Below, piece after piece: positions 18,693 to 27,644 of a DNA stretch of 64,000 bases (positions are counted from its first letter, which is position 1; each line of letters starts with the position of its first letter). The position numbers and the translations under genes are program-made. Below the pieces are notes generated by a model. That model was not told the origin of the DNA, ran no database searches, and saw only the letters and a program-made list of their open reading frames with translations. Source of the stretch: UBA1141 sp963665155 (lineage in GTDB: Bacteria > Chloroflexota > Dehalococcoidia > Lucifugimonadales > UBA3495); the NCBI GenBank assembly GCA_963665155.2, contig CAXXFI010000002.1:1585218-1649217 (forward strand), given 5' to 3'.

Positions 18693-19208
18693 TTAAAAGG
18701 GCAGGTTGTCCGTGTTATCAACTTCCTCCGACCGGGCAAAGGGTCCGACGTACTCGAACTTATTGCGAGCGACCCTGCGGAAGTCATCGGCATTTGCCAG
18801 GACTGTCCCGACCACTGCGAATGGTTGCTGCACTCCGAGATCGAGTCCTCTGTCAACCAACTCTTCCAGAACAGCCCGTGCATGAACGTACTTGTTCCCG
18901 GCTGGCAAGCGTTGATAAATGGCTGTGGCGGTTTCAATGATTACTCTAGGACGGTCTACAGTCTCAACAGATTGGGTCCCGTCAAGGCCAGTAAAGAAAG
19001 AACCCATATATCCTTCGTCCCAGACGTTTCCGCTATCGCGAAGGTACATGCCAATGGCTTGCATTGTGTCTGTTTGCATTGCAAAGTGCCGTTCCATGGC
19101 CTGTTGGTCTTGTTTTGCTTCCTGGAGAAGTTCCCCGCCAAGATCGTAGGCCGCTTGGTAGCCATCCCTCCGTAAGATATCCAGCATTTCACGTGCGTAG
19201 TCACGCAT
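18693..19208 (-). CDS. Hypothetical protein, possible C-terminal winged helix
   Basis: ATG 19208 follows a GGAGG site and gives 171 residues; an upstream TTG at 19226 lies within that site. The N-terminal 60 residues are strongly helical with heptad-like pattern (ELLQEAKQDQQAMERHF). The C-terminal half, RVIIETATAIYQRLPAGNKYVHARAVLEELVDRG then VGTVLANADDFRRV, resembles a winged-helix DNA-binding fold. It is divergent from the small HTH gene at 19291. Function unknown; a regulator or restriction-associated protein is possible. Confidence 0.65.
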   Translation of the reverse strand: MRDYAREMLDILRRDGYQAAYDLGGELLQEAKQDQQAMERHFAMQTDTMQAIGMYLRDSGNVWDEGYMGSFFTGLDGTQSVETVDRPRVIIETATAIYQRLPAGNKYVHARAVLEELVDRGLDLGVQQPFAVVGTVLANADDFRRVARNKFEYVGPFARSEEVDNTDNLPF

Positions 19209-19244
19209 ATCTCGGTCCTCCAACAATTAGAATCAGGCAGTACC

Positions 19245-19257
19245 GTACATTGTGTAC
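19245..19257. promoter_or_regulatory. Palindromic operator candidate in a divergent promoter region
   Basis: GTACA-TTG-TGTAC is a perfect inverted repeat centred 34-43 bp from both divergent starts (19208 minus, 19291 plus). One of the two flanking genes encodes a helix-turn-helix protein. Operator function is inferred from position and symmetry. Confidence 0.4.
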
Positions 19258-19290
19258 TACTGCACTACTGATGCCAAGGAGTATCCGTCT

Positions 19291-19476
19291 ATGATTACAG
19301 GGACCTTCTATACCATAGGAGAAGCTGCAATTCAGTTGAAGAAACACCGGAACACAGTATCCAACTGGGTAAAACAAGGCCAATTGCCTGTTATTCGCAT
19401 GGGGAATATAGCCCTGATTCGGGAAGAAGACTTGAAATTGGTGGATGGACTTTTGAGGCCTGCGAAGGACCGGTAG
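19291..19476 (+). CDS. Small helix-turn-helix protein (excisionase/MerR-like HTH_17)
   Basis: The 61-residue product FYTIGEAAIQLKKHRNTVSN then WVKQGQLPVIRMGNIALIRE has the HTH_17 layout: TIGEAA helix, RNTVSNWV recognition helix, and a wing with IPREDL-like end. Such proteins serve as excisionases of mobile elements or small repressors. The chosen ATG gives the family N-terminus. It neighbours decayed insertion sequences and a divergent gene with a shared palindromic site. Confidence 0.75.
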   Translation: MITGTFYTIGEAAIQLKKHRNTVSNWVKQGQLPVIRMGNIALIREEDLKLVDGLLRPAKDR

Positions 19477-19628
19477 TCTCTCAGCAACAACCCTTGCCTA
19501 GGGTATATAGTATGTGTGTTGCTCGCCACGGTATTTTTGGCAGAGGGCCTTGTGCCCCATTGCAGGCTCACGTTGGGACGGAGCGACTTGTGGCGAGTAG
19601 CGAAACCCTACTGTCGCAAGGGGCTCCC

Positions 19629-20385
19629 ATGTTTAATCGCTTCGTTACCGCGGTTCTCGTTGTCATATCCGTGCTGGTAGTAGTTGGGTGCCAAGCTTCT
19701 AGCTAGCACTCCGACCAGCACCCGTGCCCCGGCGGCGTCACTGGAAGCCACCCGAGTTGCTCAGATACCGACGCCGACGTCAGAGCCTACCTCTACGCCG
19801 GAGCCTACGCCGACGTCAGAGCCTACCTCTACGCCGGAGCCTACGCCGACGTCAGAGCCTACCTCTACGCCGGAGCCTACGCCAACCTCGGAGCCTACCT
19901 CTACGCCGGAGCCTACGCCGACCCCGTTACCCATGGCTACCCCGCATCCGAGCACCTATTGCCGGGAATGGGAGGCACTGGTGCTGGAGTGGGTACGGGA
20001 TGGGAACCTATACGACGAGTGGAGCCTTCGACTCGCCACTGATTCGAGCGTTCCTGACCATCCCAATCTCACCGCTAGGCTGGCGGATGATCTCTGCATC
20101 ACTGATTTCCCCTTGGGACGCCACGGCACGGGGTCGTACGAGTTAAAGGTGGGCACAGGAGAAGGGCAGTTATTGCCTGGCACCTACCGGTATCGATCAA
20201 AAACTGGCGATGATCGAGTGAGTGTCAGAGATTGCACGCTTAGCCGGAACTTCGTTCAATATAATGATGCTGAACTCGCCATCGAAATGCCCTACGGAGA
20301 GCCGTTCGAGTTCACTTTCTACACGTACCACAACGTGGTCTGGTTCGGTGGTTGCGGAGGTTTTCTCTACCGCGTTGGGGATTGA
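19629..20385 (+). pseudogene. Lipoprotein with Thr/Pro-Glu repeat linker, frameshifted after the signal peptide
   Basis: ATG 19629 codes a lipoprotein signal (RFVTAVLVVISVLVVVGC) with lipobox VVGC, but the frame stops after CQASS at 19704. The +1/+2 frame then carries STPTSTRAPAAS, four copies of a 12-residue PTSEPTSTPEPT repeat, and a 130-residue C-terminal domain with four cysteines (YCREWEALV, DDLCITDF, RDCTLSRN, GGCGGFLY). One indel between the signal peptide and the linker separates the two. Known surface lipoproteins use such Thr/Pro linkers as spacers. Ligand unknown. Its 3' end overlaps the converging LLM gene. Confidence 0.7.
19771..19914. repeat. 36-bp minisatellite, four copies
   Basis: Four in-phase 36-bp units beginning ACGCCGACGTCAGAGCCTAC; the first three are identical, the fourth differs at GCCAACCTCG. 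Each codes 12 residues of the lipoprotein linker. Because 36 is a multiple of three, copy-number change would lengthen the linker without altering the frame. Confidence 0.93.
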
Positions 20386-21460
20386 GGTCTCTGAGTTGCG
20401 TACTACCGACTTTTGATTCAACATGGACTTTTGATTCAACATGGACTTTTGGTGCAAAGCCCTCCTCACCCATGAGGCGTATGGACCTCATGATTTTTTC
20501 GTGTTCCAGTCCCCCGAACATCATCCAATTGCTAACGTGGGTGGCGCCCATGGCGGCAGCTTCTTTGAATTTGCGGATAACCGTATCCGGACTGCCAAAA
20601 TAGAGACGGTCGAGGAATCCTTTATCGTCGAGTTCGCCTTCGTATGGCCCTGCTTGCACACGTCCGTTTTTTACTTCCAGCCGGGAAAGGGCGCGGCCAG
20701 CCTGGTTCTGCCACCGTGCGTAGCTTAGCTGGGGTTCCGCTTCAGAGTCGGTCTCGGCCACATGGGTTATCGACTGGAGACCTAAGGTGGTGTCGTTAAT
20801 CGGCTTGCCCAAAGCAGCGCGCGCCTGAATCAAGGCGCTCAGGTGGGATTGCACCCCCGCGGCACCCAACAGTCCGGTGGTTATGGGCATCCTATTCCGC
20901 TCAGCCGCCAACTGCATACTCTCGACGCTCGTGCCTGCGAGCCACATGGGCGGGTACGGCTTCTGCAAAGGTTTGGGCCAAACAGTGGTCTCGTGGGGCA
21001 CTTTTATGTATTGACCGTCGTAGGTAAAAGACTCATCCCTGGTCCAAGCCAGCTCCAAAACATCCAGGGTTTCCAGGTAGCGTTGCCGGGACTCGGATAG
21101 GTCTATGCCGAACCTGGACATTTCGTGGGGTTGATAGCCCCGTCCAACGCCGCAGATAAACCTGCCGTCGATAAGGTTATCCAAAACCGCCACTTCTTCG
21201 GCAAGCCGGAGCGGGTCCCAGATTGGCAGCACCAGAATCCCGGTGGCGATCTTGATCCTGCGCGTGCGCTGGCCCACATAGAGCGCTTGGAGCAAGGGAG
21301 CCGGGGAGTTGCCATAGTTGGAGAAATGGTGTTCGGCAATCAGACAGTAGTCAAAACCCATTTCTTCGGAGTATTGAATCTGCTCAATGCCTTCTTCGAA
21401 TAAGGTCTTCCAATCGCGAAGACCTGGGTTGGGCCATTCGTAGAATAGGCCAAATTGCAT
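20312..21460 (-). CDS. LLM-class flavin-dependent oxidoreductase (luciferase-like monooxygenase)
   Basis: Start ATG 21460 has GGAGACAT upstream; 382 residues. Family motifs: QFGLFYEWPNPG, GFDYCLIAEHHFSNYGNSP, IKIATGILVLPIWDPLRLAEEV, LDNLIDGRFICGVGRGYQP, WLAGTSVESMQLAAE and FGSPDTVIRKFKEAAAMG. Such enzymes use reduced flavin and O2 (or F420) to oxidise small organics. The normal end is near KVHVES; an 18-bp duplication near 20413-20448 repeats KVHVES and the frame then runs about 30 residues further over the 3' end of the lipoprotein gene, so the C-terminal tail is probably non-native. Confidence 0.88.
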   Translation of the reverse strand: MQFGLFYEWPNPGLRDWKTLFEEGIEQIQYSEEMGFDYCLIAEHHFSNYGNSPAPLLQALYVGQRTRRIKIATGILVLPIWDPLRLAEEVAVLDNLIDGRFICGVGRGYQPHEMSRFGIDLSESRQRYLETLDVLELAWTRDESFTYDGQYIKVPHETTVWPKPLQKPYPPMWLAGTSVESMQLAAERNRMPITTGLLGAAGVQSHLSALIQARAALGKPINDTTLGLQSITHVAETDSEAEPQLSYARWQNQAGRALSRLEVKNGRVQAGPYEGELDDKGFLDRLYFGSPDTVIRKFKEAAAMGATHVSNWMMFGGLEHEKIMRSIRLMGEEGFAPKVHVESKVHVESKVGSTQLRDLNPQRGRENLRNHRTRPRCGTCRK

Positions 21461-21606
21461 CGCTATTATGTCTCCTAAGTTAAAGCCCAGGCCCTTATTC
21501 ACAGCAGTAAGCGCGCAGATCAATATTTATATGTCTGCAACCCATTCGCTCTATGCATTGAACATAAGACAGAACGTAACCCATACGTGACCCAATCGAA
21601 GGGCGC

Positions 21607-22569
21607 CTAAATTCCAAGAAGCTGCTCCAGGTTCTTATACAGAATCGCTTCTTTTTCATCTTGAGTAAGGCTGTCCAAGCCCAACACCCAGGAAACGGGC
21701 CAGTCTTGGGCCATGTCGAAGGGCCAATCGGTGCCGAATACCACACGGTCGATGCCCACGCTGTCGATCAGCATGCGCAGGGCCTCCTCGCTGTGGGTGA
21801 GGCAATCATAGTAGAAACGGTTCAGGTAGGCACTGGGTGGATGCTGTATGTTGACCCTGGCCTCCTGGCGCACCTGCCAGCCCCGGTCCATCCGACCGAT
21901 GCCGTAACAAGTATAGCCGCCGCCGTGGCAAAGACAGACCCTCAGGTCGGGACAAGCGTCCATGACCCCGCCGAATACCAACGACGCGAAAGTCACGGCC
22001 CGGTCGGCCAGGTTGCCAATCGTATTGGGCAGATGGTATTTGCTAGTGCGCTGGTTGACTACTGTGTCGCCCCCTTGGTGGACCAATATCACTGCGCCCA
22101 ACTGCTCGGCCGCCTTCCAAAAGGGCAGGAACTCTTTTTCGTCATAGTTCTTGCCGTTCACATGGTCGCCAATCATCGCCCCTTTAAGTCCCAACTTGGT
22201 CATGCCACGCTCCAACTCGGCAGTGGCTGCCTTCACATCCTGCATGGGCAGGTTGCAGAAGCCAGCGAACCGGTCAGGGCGATCTTTGACCAACTGAGAA
22301 ACGTAGTCGTTCGCCTCCACATCCATGGCCGCTACGACTTTGGAATCTTTATCGTAATTGTAAAAATAGGAATTGGTGGAAAGCACCTGCACATCCACGC
22401 CCAAGGAGTTCATGTCGGCCAAGCGTTCCTCGGGAGTCCAAGAGGTCTTGGGGTTGTTCCGGTGAATGGACAGGGCGTCGGTGGTCATGCCATGCCAACT
22501 TTCCCCTTTAGCCGTGGCATTAACATAGCCCGCAGGGGAAATATGGGCGTGAATGTCTATGGTCCGCAT
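21607..22569 (-). CDS. Amidohydrolase family 2 protein (ACMSD-like decarboxylase/hydrolase)
   Basis: The 320-residue TIM-barrel protein has the metal site: IDIHAHISP (HxH), VILVHQGGD, CLCHGGGYTCYGIGR and FGTDWPFD (Asp). This order is that of aminocarboxymuconate-semialdehyde decarboxylase and related nonoxidative decarboxylases, which act on ring-cleavage or aromatic acids. It lies downstream of the LLM oxidoreductase with a 150-bp gap, in the opposite order of transcription (LLM is downstream on the same strand). Substrate unknown. Confidence 0.88.
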   Translation of the reverse strand: MRTIDIHAHISPAGYVNATAKGESWHGMTTDALSIHRNNPKTSWTPEERLADMNSLGVDVQVLSTNSYFYNYDKDSKVVAAMDVEANDYVSQLVKDRPDRFAGFCNLPMQDVKAATAELERGMTKLGLKGAMIGDHVNGKNYDEKEFLPFWKAAEQLGAVILVHQGGDTVVNQRTSKYHLPNTIGNLADRAVTFASLVFGGVMDACPDLRVCLCHGGGYTCYGIGRMDRGWQVRQEARVNIQHPPSAYLNRFYYDCLTHSEEALRMLIDSVGIDRVVFGTDWPFDMAQDWPVSWVLGLDSLTQDEKEAILYKNLEQLLGI

Positions 22570-22852
22570 GTTTTACTCCTAAGTTAGTCGTAGCGCCCGA
22601 TGATAATCCGGCCAGAAAAGTCCCGCTACGGATTCTCAAGGGGAACAATCGCCAAGTCGATAATCAGTGCCGCAGGTCCGGCAGATCACAATCCGTCCCT
22701 CTTCTAAGGCATCCAAGCTGAAAAGGGCCGGCAAGACGCGTGGGCTGACTGCAACGCCGCCATCCTAGCTGTCAAATTGTATGGGGTCAATGGTTCTTGC
22801 GGTAAAGTGGGGAAGAGCAAAATTTGACTCAGGACGCCCATTTTTGACGCAA

Positions 22853-24517
22853 TCACCCGGCGGGAAATACCTGCCTACCCGATACAACAGTGCGCGTCAC
22901 TTTCATCTCCCGGACTTCCTCGGGCGAAGAATCCAGGGGGTCCCGGTCCAAGCAAATGAAGTCGGCCGCTTTGCCCAAGGCCAAAGACCCCAAGAACTGT
23001 TCCTGGCCCAAGATCGCCGCCGAGCCAACGGTGTAGCAGCGCAACGCTTCCGCTACGGAAATCCGGTGCTGAGGGCCTTGCACCCCAGCGCTCTGGGTGT
23101 CACGGGTAGCGAAGCCGTAGACGTTTAGCCAGGGGTCGTGGCTGGTGACCGGGGAATCGGTGCCCGCGCCGACAACAGCTCCGGAATCGATCCAAGCTCT
23201 TGAAGGGGTGCATCCCGCCGCTCGCTGGTCGCCCCAGTATGTTTTCATGTTTCCTGCCAAGCTGTAGACCAAAGCGTGCTGTAACGTAATGCCTATTCCG
23301 GCGTCCCTGGCCCTTTCGATGGCCCCCGGCACCGGCGAAAAAGCGTGCTCCAGTGCATGACCTCGTCCTCTGCTGGAGTTACTCACATCGCTGGAATGTC
23401 TGGCGTCGGTAGCCTCGAAAGCGTCCAAAGCCATTACCATAGCTGCGTCGCCCACCACATGGATGCCCACTCGCCAGTCCAGCCTTTGGGCTTGCTCTAG
23501 AATCGCCTCCAGGTTTTCTTGGCTGGTTAAAGGAAATCCGTGAAAGTTGGGGTCGTTGGCGTAGGCGTCGTGAAAGTAACCCGCCTCGACACCCCCGTCC
23601 ATCACTACCTTGAGACCCCAGATGCTGAGCCACTGGTCGCCGAACCCGCTGACCGGCGCCAATCCGTCAATCCAGGCCTTTCGTTCTTCGGGAGTCGCTC
23701 CCAAATCTACCCGCCACATCAAGCTTGCTCGAAGGGAACGCTCCTCTTGGATCACCGCCTGGTAGGAACGTATCTCTGTCGCTCCCAGTCCAGGATCCCT
23801 CACGGTGGTTATTCCTGCCTGGTTGTGGGCTTTGATTGCGGCGCGGAGGGCCCGTCGACGGTCTTCTTCGCTCGTTTGCGGCAGCAGCCGAGTCAACAAA
23901 GAAAACGCTGGCATTTCTACCAGCATGCCGGTAAGCGCTCCGGAAGCATCCCGCACGAAGGAGCCGCCTTGTGGGTCTGGACTGCTATGGGATATCCCAG
24001 CCTGCTTCAATCCCAGACTATTGGTGACAACCACATGACCGCCTCGGGGAAGGTAGACCGGATTGTTCGGAGCTGCTAGGTCAAGCTGTTGTGCGGTGGG
24101 CATCCGCCCTTCGGTCAAATTGGTCTCATGCCACCGGCTGGAGCACAGAAGCCATTGGCCGGCGGGGAGTTCCCGGGCTCTCTCGGCAACCGTGTTCAAC
24201 AGTTCTTCCATGGAACCCACATCTCCCAACTGGAGACGGTCCCAATCCAGCCCGGTCCTTAGAAAGTGATTGTGGCTATCGATCAATCCCGGCATGACTA
24301 CTTCGCCGTTAAGATCGGAGATCGTGGCATCGGGCGCCATCCGGGTTATTGCGTCGTCGGAGCCCAAACCCACGATCACCCCAGCCCGGACGGCGATGGC
24401 GGTCAAGCTGCGGTCCAGCACCGGTGCGGTGGTGCCCGCTCTTGTAACTCCCATAGTTATCATTCCACCGGCGTTGGTGAAGACGCCGTCCGGTCCCAAT
24501 GATTGAATGCTAGCCAT
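22853..24517 (-). CDS. Amidohydrolase family 3 protein (YtcJ-like)
   Basis: A 554-residue product with VMPGLIDSHNHFLRTGLDWD (metal-binding HxH), LPRGGHVVVTNSLGLKQAGI, MDGGVEAGYFHDAYA, WRVGIHVVGDAAMVMALDAF, ALEHAF, GTDSPVTSHDPWLNVYG, and a C-terminal LALGKAADFICLDRDP. This is the YtcJ/NfdA-type amidohydrolase layout; such enzymes hydrolyse N-formyl or other amide bonds, substrate rarely known. The gap 22570-22852 downstream, before the next gene on this strand, contains no gene. Confidence 0.87.
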   Translation of the reverse strand: MASIQSLGPDGVFTNAGGMITMGVTRAGTTAPVLDRSLTAIAVRAGVIVGLGSDDAITRMAPDATISDLNGEVVMPGLIDSHNHFLRTGLDWDRLQLGDVGSMEELLNTVAERARELPAGQWLLCSSRWHETNLTEGRMPTAQQLDLAAPNNPVYLPRGGHVVVTNSLGLKQAGISHSSPDPQGGSFVRDASGALTGMLVEMPAFSLLTRLLPQTSEEDRRRALRAAIKAHNQAGITTVRDPGLGATEIRSYQAVIQEERSLRASLMWRVDLGATPEERKAWIDGLAPVSGFGDQWLSIWGLKVVMDGGVEAGYFHDAYANDPNFHGFPLTSQENLEAILEQAQRLDWRVGIHVVGDAAMVMALDAFEATDARHSSDVSNSSRGRGHALEHAFSPVPGAIERARDAGIGITLQHALVYSLAGNMKTYWGDQRAAGCTPSRAWIDSGAVVGAGTDSPVTSHDPWLNVYGFATRDTQSAGVQGPQHRISVAEALRCYTVGSAAILGQEQFLGSLALGKAADFICLDRDPLDSSPEEVREMKVTRTVVSGRQVFPAG

Positions 24518-24663
24518 GATTAATCTCTAAAGGTTGGAATGATTTGGATAAAAGGACTCTTGTTCGGCGGGGGATTAGTGGGGTAAGGGGGACTTTTGTG
24601 GGCTTGTTGTGACACGACGTATATGGCCCAATTGTGAATCAGCGGGCCGAAATTCTGCCGCCC

Positions 24664-25362
24664 TTAGACCCAAATGCCATCTTCGGGAATCCGGACCATG
24701 CGGTTGACGTAGACGCTAGGAACGTGGATGTGGTCCGGGTCCAATTCACCAGGCTCCACTATGTCGTTTTCCACCTCAACGATGGTATTCTTGGCGGCCA
24801 TGGCCATGATCGGGTTGAAGCTGCGCCCGGCCATCCTAAACTGAAGGTTGCCCAGTTTATCAGCTTTCCAAGCCCGGACAAAGGCGTAGTCGGCGTGCAA
24901 GGCATATTCCAGCACGTAAGTACGTCCATCGATTTCCCGGTGCTCTTTGCCTTCGGCCAGTTCGGTGCCCACGCTGGCTGGCGTGTAAAAGCCTCCGATA
25001 CCCGAGGCTGCCGCCCTGATTCGTTCGGCCAAAGTCCCTTGTGGCAGCAACTCTGCGTCCAGTTCCCCGTCGTTGTATTTCTGCACAAAGGGAGTGATTA
25101 TCGACGGATGGGTGGGAGCGGTGAAGGCGCAGAACATTTTTTTGACCTGGTTGTTTTCCACTAAGGTACCGACATCCACATTTTCGTCTATCACTCCATG
25201 TCCGTTGGAGATCACCGTCAGGTTATTAGCCCCTTGGCGGCTCAATGCTCCGACCAGGTTCCGGGGAATTCCCACGCCTCCGAACCCTGGGACCATGACC
25301 GTTACACCATCGGGGATGTCTGCCACCGCTTCATCGAAGGTGGCGTAGATCTTATTTTTCAT
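24664..25362 (-). CDS. 3-oxoacid CoA-transferase subunit A
   Basis: Start ATG 25362 has GAGGTGACC upstream; 232 residues. The product has the glycine-rich MVPGFGGVGIPRNLVGAL loop, LTVISNGHGV, KMFCAFTAPTHP and GIGGFYTPASVGTELAEGKE, typical of the alpha subunit of succinyl-CoA/acetoacetyl-CoA transferases (ScoA/AtoD). These transfer CoA between 3-oxoacids and succinate or acetate. The catalytic glutamate is on subunit B, and no subunit B gene is next to it: upstream is noncoding and downstream is an amidohydrolase. Confidence 0.9.
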   Translation of the reverse strand: MKNKIYATFDEAVADIPDGVTVMVPGFGGVGIPRNLVGALSRQGANNLTVISNGHGVIDENVDVGTLVENNQVKKMFCAFTAPTHPSIITPFVQKYNDGELDAELLPQGTLAERIRAAASGIGGFYTPASVGTELAEGKEHREIDGRTYVLEYALHADYAFVRAWKADKLGNLQFRMAGRSFNPIMAMAAKNTIVEVENDIVEPGELDPDHIHVPSVYVNRMVRIPEDGIWV

Positions 25363-25715
25363 TCTCGGGTCACCTCTAATACTTAGCCAGTAACTTGGCC
25401 TGGAACTTTGTCGCTCCATACTACCGCACCTGCCGTTCCATCGCCAGAGTATTGGTGCGGCGCAGCGTAATTGAGCCGGCTAAACGTCGACGTTTGACGG
25501 CGACAAGGCTGCCGGGACCCCACCACCGCCACCCTCATTCATCAACGGCACTTGACAAGATAAGCAAATAGCCGAAGAATTCTATTGGCTTGATATTTCC
25601 TAATAGCATTGACCGGGTGATAGCTACTGGGCCTTGGGCGACCAGCATGAACGGTTCGCTTCGGTGTGCGTTTGGGAATGTTTCGGCAAAAGTTGATTAG
25701 AACAGGAGGCAAATC
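25363..25715. other. Divergent intergenic region, no gene seen
   Basis: About 350 bp between the CoA-transferase (minus) and the propeller protein (plus). No RNA gene, long repeat or ORF that I can support; promoters for both genes should lie here. Confidence 0.5.
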
Positions 25716-26792
25716 ATGACCTCACAAGATCATAAGACCTATGTTTACGTGGGTATTGGTGGAGAGCACCCGCTGGTGGCGGCGGCAGATCCGAATGTTC
25801 TGGGAGAGGGAGGACTTTTCCGTAGGGGCGACGGGGAGGAAGAGTGGCAGCTACTGACCAACGGCCTACCTCAAGACCCTCAGGTTAGGGCAATGGCCAT
25901 CCACCCAAACAACCCACAGTTGCTCTACGCTGGCACCCAGCACGGTGTGTACCGCACCAGTAACCGGGGAGAGACCTGGGAAGCAACGGATTCGCCAAAG
26001 GCCGAGGTATGGTCCATTGGCTTCCATCCTGCCAATCCCGACATTATGTTGGCTGGTTACGACCGCGGCATGATTTGCAAGTCCGAGGACGGTGGCTCGA
26101 CCTGGCGTAAGACGGACACCAGCAAAATCCAGTTTCCTCACATTACGATGGAACCCACAGAGATCGTAAAAAGAATCATCGGCATATCCTTCGACGCAGC
26201 CAATCCCGAGGATGTATACGGCGCTGTAGAAGTAGGTGGCTTGTTGGCCAGCCGCGACGGGGGCGAGAGTTGGGAGTCTATAACCGATGGCCACTACACC
26301 AGAATGGGACCTGTAGACCTGCACGGAGTGCAAGTGAATTCCACTTCACCCGGTCTGGTTTACATCATCACCCAACTGGCCATGTTCCGCAGCCGGGACC
26401 GGGGCCAACGGTGGGAATTTGTTCCGATAGATGAAATGTTCCCAGGCGGTAGCTACTGCAGGGGCTTGATTGTGGCCCCCAACGACCCCAGCATCATGTA
26501 CTTGGCGGCAGGAGCCGGTGGTGGCAGCGCCCCCCAGGGAACGGTAGAAGAGGGTGCGCTATTGCGCAGCCAAGACGCTGGCGAGACTTGGAGTCGGTTG
26601 GATTTGGGAGACACGCCAGGTAGCCGCATGTTCCAGATCGCCATTGATTCTGCAGCCCCTTCCCACGTCTACTGCACCGACTATAAGGGTGCCGTGTACA
26701 GCAGCTACGACTCGGGTGACACATGGAACAGGAGCCAGGTGCCGGTGGAAACGTCTCGGGCACGCCACGTTTACCCCATGGTGTGCGGATAA
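25716..26792 (+). CDS. BNR/sortilin-like beta-propeller protein
   Basis: 358 residues, AGGAGG 6 nt before ATG. It holds repeated Asp-box-like motifs: YRTSNRGETWEATD, CKSEDGGSTWRKTD, ASRDGGESWESITD, FRSRDRGQRWEFVP, LRSQDAGETWSRLD, YSSYDSGDTWNRSQ, about one per 50-60 residues, giving a six- to seven-bladed propeller as in Vps10/sialidase-type and photosystem-assembly YCF48-like proteins. No signal peptide, so cytoplasmic. Role unknown. Confidence 0.85.
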   Translation: MTSQDHKTYVYVGIGGEHPLVAAADPNVLGEGGLFRRGDGEEEWQLLTNGLPQDPQVRAMAIHPNNPQLLYAGTQHGVYRTSNRGETWEATDSPKAEVWSIGFHPANPDIMLAGYDRGMICKSEDGGSTWRKTDTSKIQFPHITMEPTEIVKRIIGISFDAANPEDVYGAVEVGGLLASRDGGESWESITDGHYTRMGPVDLHGVQVNSTSPGLVYIITQLAMFRSRDRGQRWEFVPIDEMFPGGSYCRGLIVAPNDPSIMYLAAGAGGGSAPQGTVEEGALLRSQDAGETWSRLDLGDTPGSRMFQIAIDSAAPSHVYCTDYKGAVYSSYDSGDTWNRSQVPVETSRARHVYPMVCG

Positions 26793-26949
26793 GACATTAG
26801 TTATCAGCTTTCAGCAATCAGCTGTCAGCTTTTTCGGTTGACCGGTCAGACCTACGGAACAGAGGTCGACCCACTACCAAAGTGGGCTTGAGCCTGACGC
26901 TGGTGGCTGACCGCTGAAAGCTGTAATCAAATTAGGAGCATCAATCACA

Positions 26950-27564
26950 ATGGCATTGGAGCGGGCCACCTTTAGCGTAAGCGAAGTAGACCTCAGTTTC
27001 ATGGTTCTGGAAAAAACCGAATTGCCCGCCGAGTTTCAGGGGCATCAGGTAGTACGGGAAGGCCCGCTGGACAACGCGGCCATGGCCGAAAACGGTTTCG
27101 CCAGCAGCACTGCGGACCGGTTCAGGCTAGCAGGCAGGGTTAATGGCTTCATGCGGGAGTTTGGTCCGACTTCCAACATGGGCTCCCCCGATGGGTTCAA
27201 TTTTCTGGCAGCGTCGGTGGCTCACCTTTTCGACAAGCCGGACTCTGTGGTCGGATGGATGGAAAACATCTTCCTGAAAGATTTTGAAGAGAACGTCGGC
27301 GAAGGCGTCGGCGAGGGCCATCAATTGGTCTCGACCCAACGCTTGGAGCCCATGAACTTTTTCGACGAAGCGGTGGCATTGAGGGTTCTCCAGGGTGGGC
27401 CAAATGGTCTGATTTCCTCTACCGTCATAGATTTCCGGGTGGGGCGAATCCTGGGAGTGGCATTCGTGGGCACGGTGGGCGACCACCAACGGTTGGAACT
27501 GGCCACCGAACTGGGACTGGCCCTGGAGAAGCGCATCGTCAGGGTGGCTTTGGGAGGAGCGTAA
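26950..27564 (+). CDS. Hypothetical protein
   Basis: A 204-residue protein with AGGAGC upstream of ATG. It appears alpha/beta with features such as RLAGRVNGFMREFGP, VAHLFDKPDSVVGWMENIF and GRILGVAFVGTVGDHQRLEL. No signal peptide or membrane helix. I do not recognise the family; the pattern of an acidic N-terminus followed by a substrate-like GR-phe segment suggests a soluble accessory protein. The 150 bp before it contains scattered ATCAGC repeats. Confidence 0.7.
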   Translation: MALERATFSVSEVDLSFMVLEKTELPAEFQGHQVVREGPLDNAAMAENGFASSTADRFRLAGRVNGFMREFGPTSNMGSPDGFNFLAASVAHLFDKPDSVVGWMENIFLKDFEENVGEGVGEGHQLVSTQRLEPMNFFDEAVALRVLQGGPNGLISSTVIDFRVGRILGVAFVGTVGDHQRLELATELGLALEKRIVRVALGGA

Positions 27565-27644
27565 CTGGGATTTACCGGTAGTGATAATCAAGCTTACTAG
27601 GTAGGCCTAGCCGACTTTGGCCGGGTTGGGACGAACCGGAGCGC

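Noticed and set aside
17493..19175. Long plus-strand ORF of 560 residues
   Set aside because: It is antisense to the IS transposase and the 18693-19208 gene, and lacks any domain pattern.
19771..19914. CRISPR array
   Set aside because: The units are contiguous in-phase coding repeats without variable spacers.
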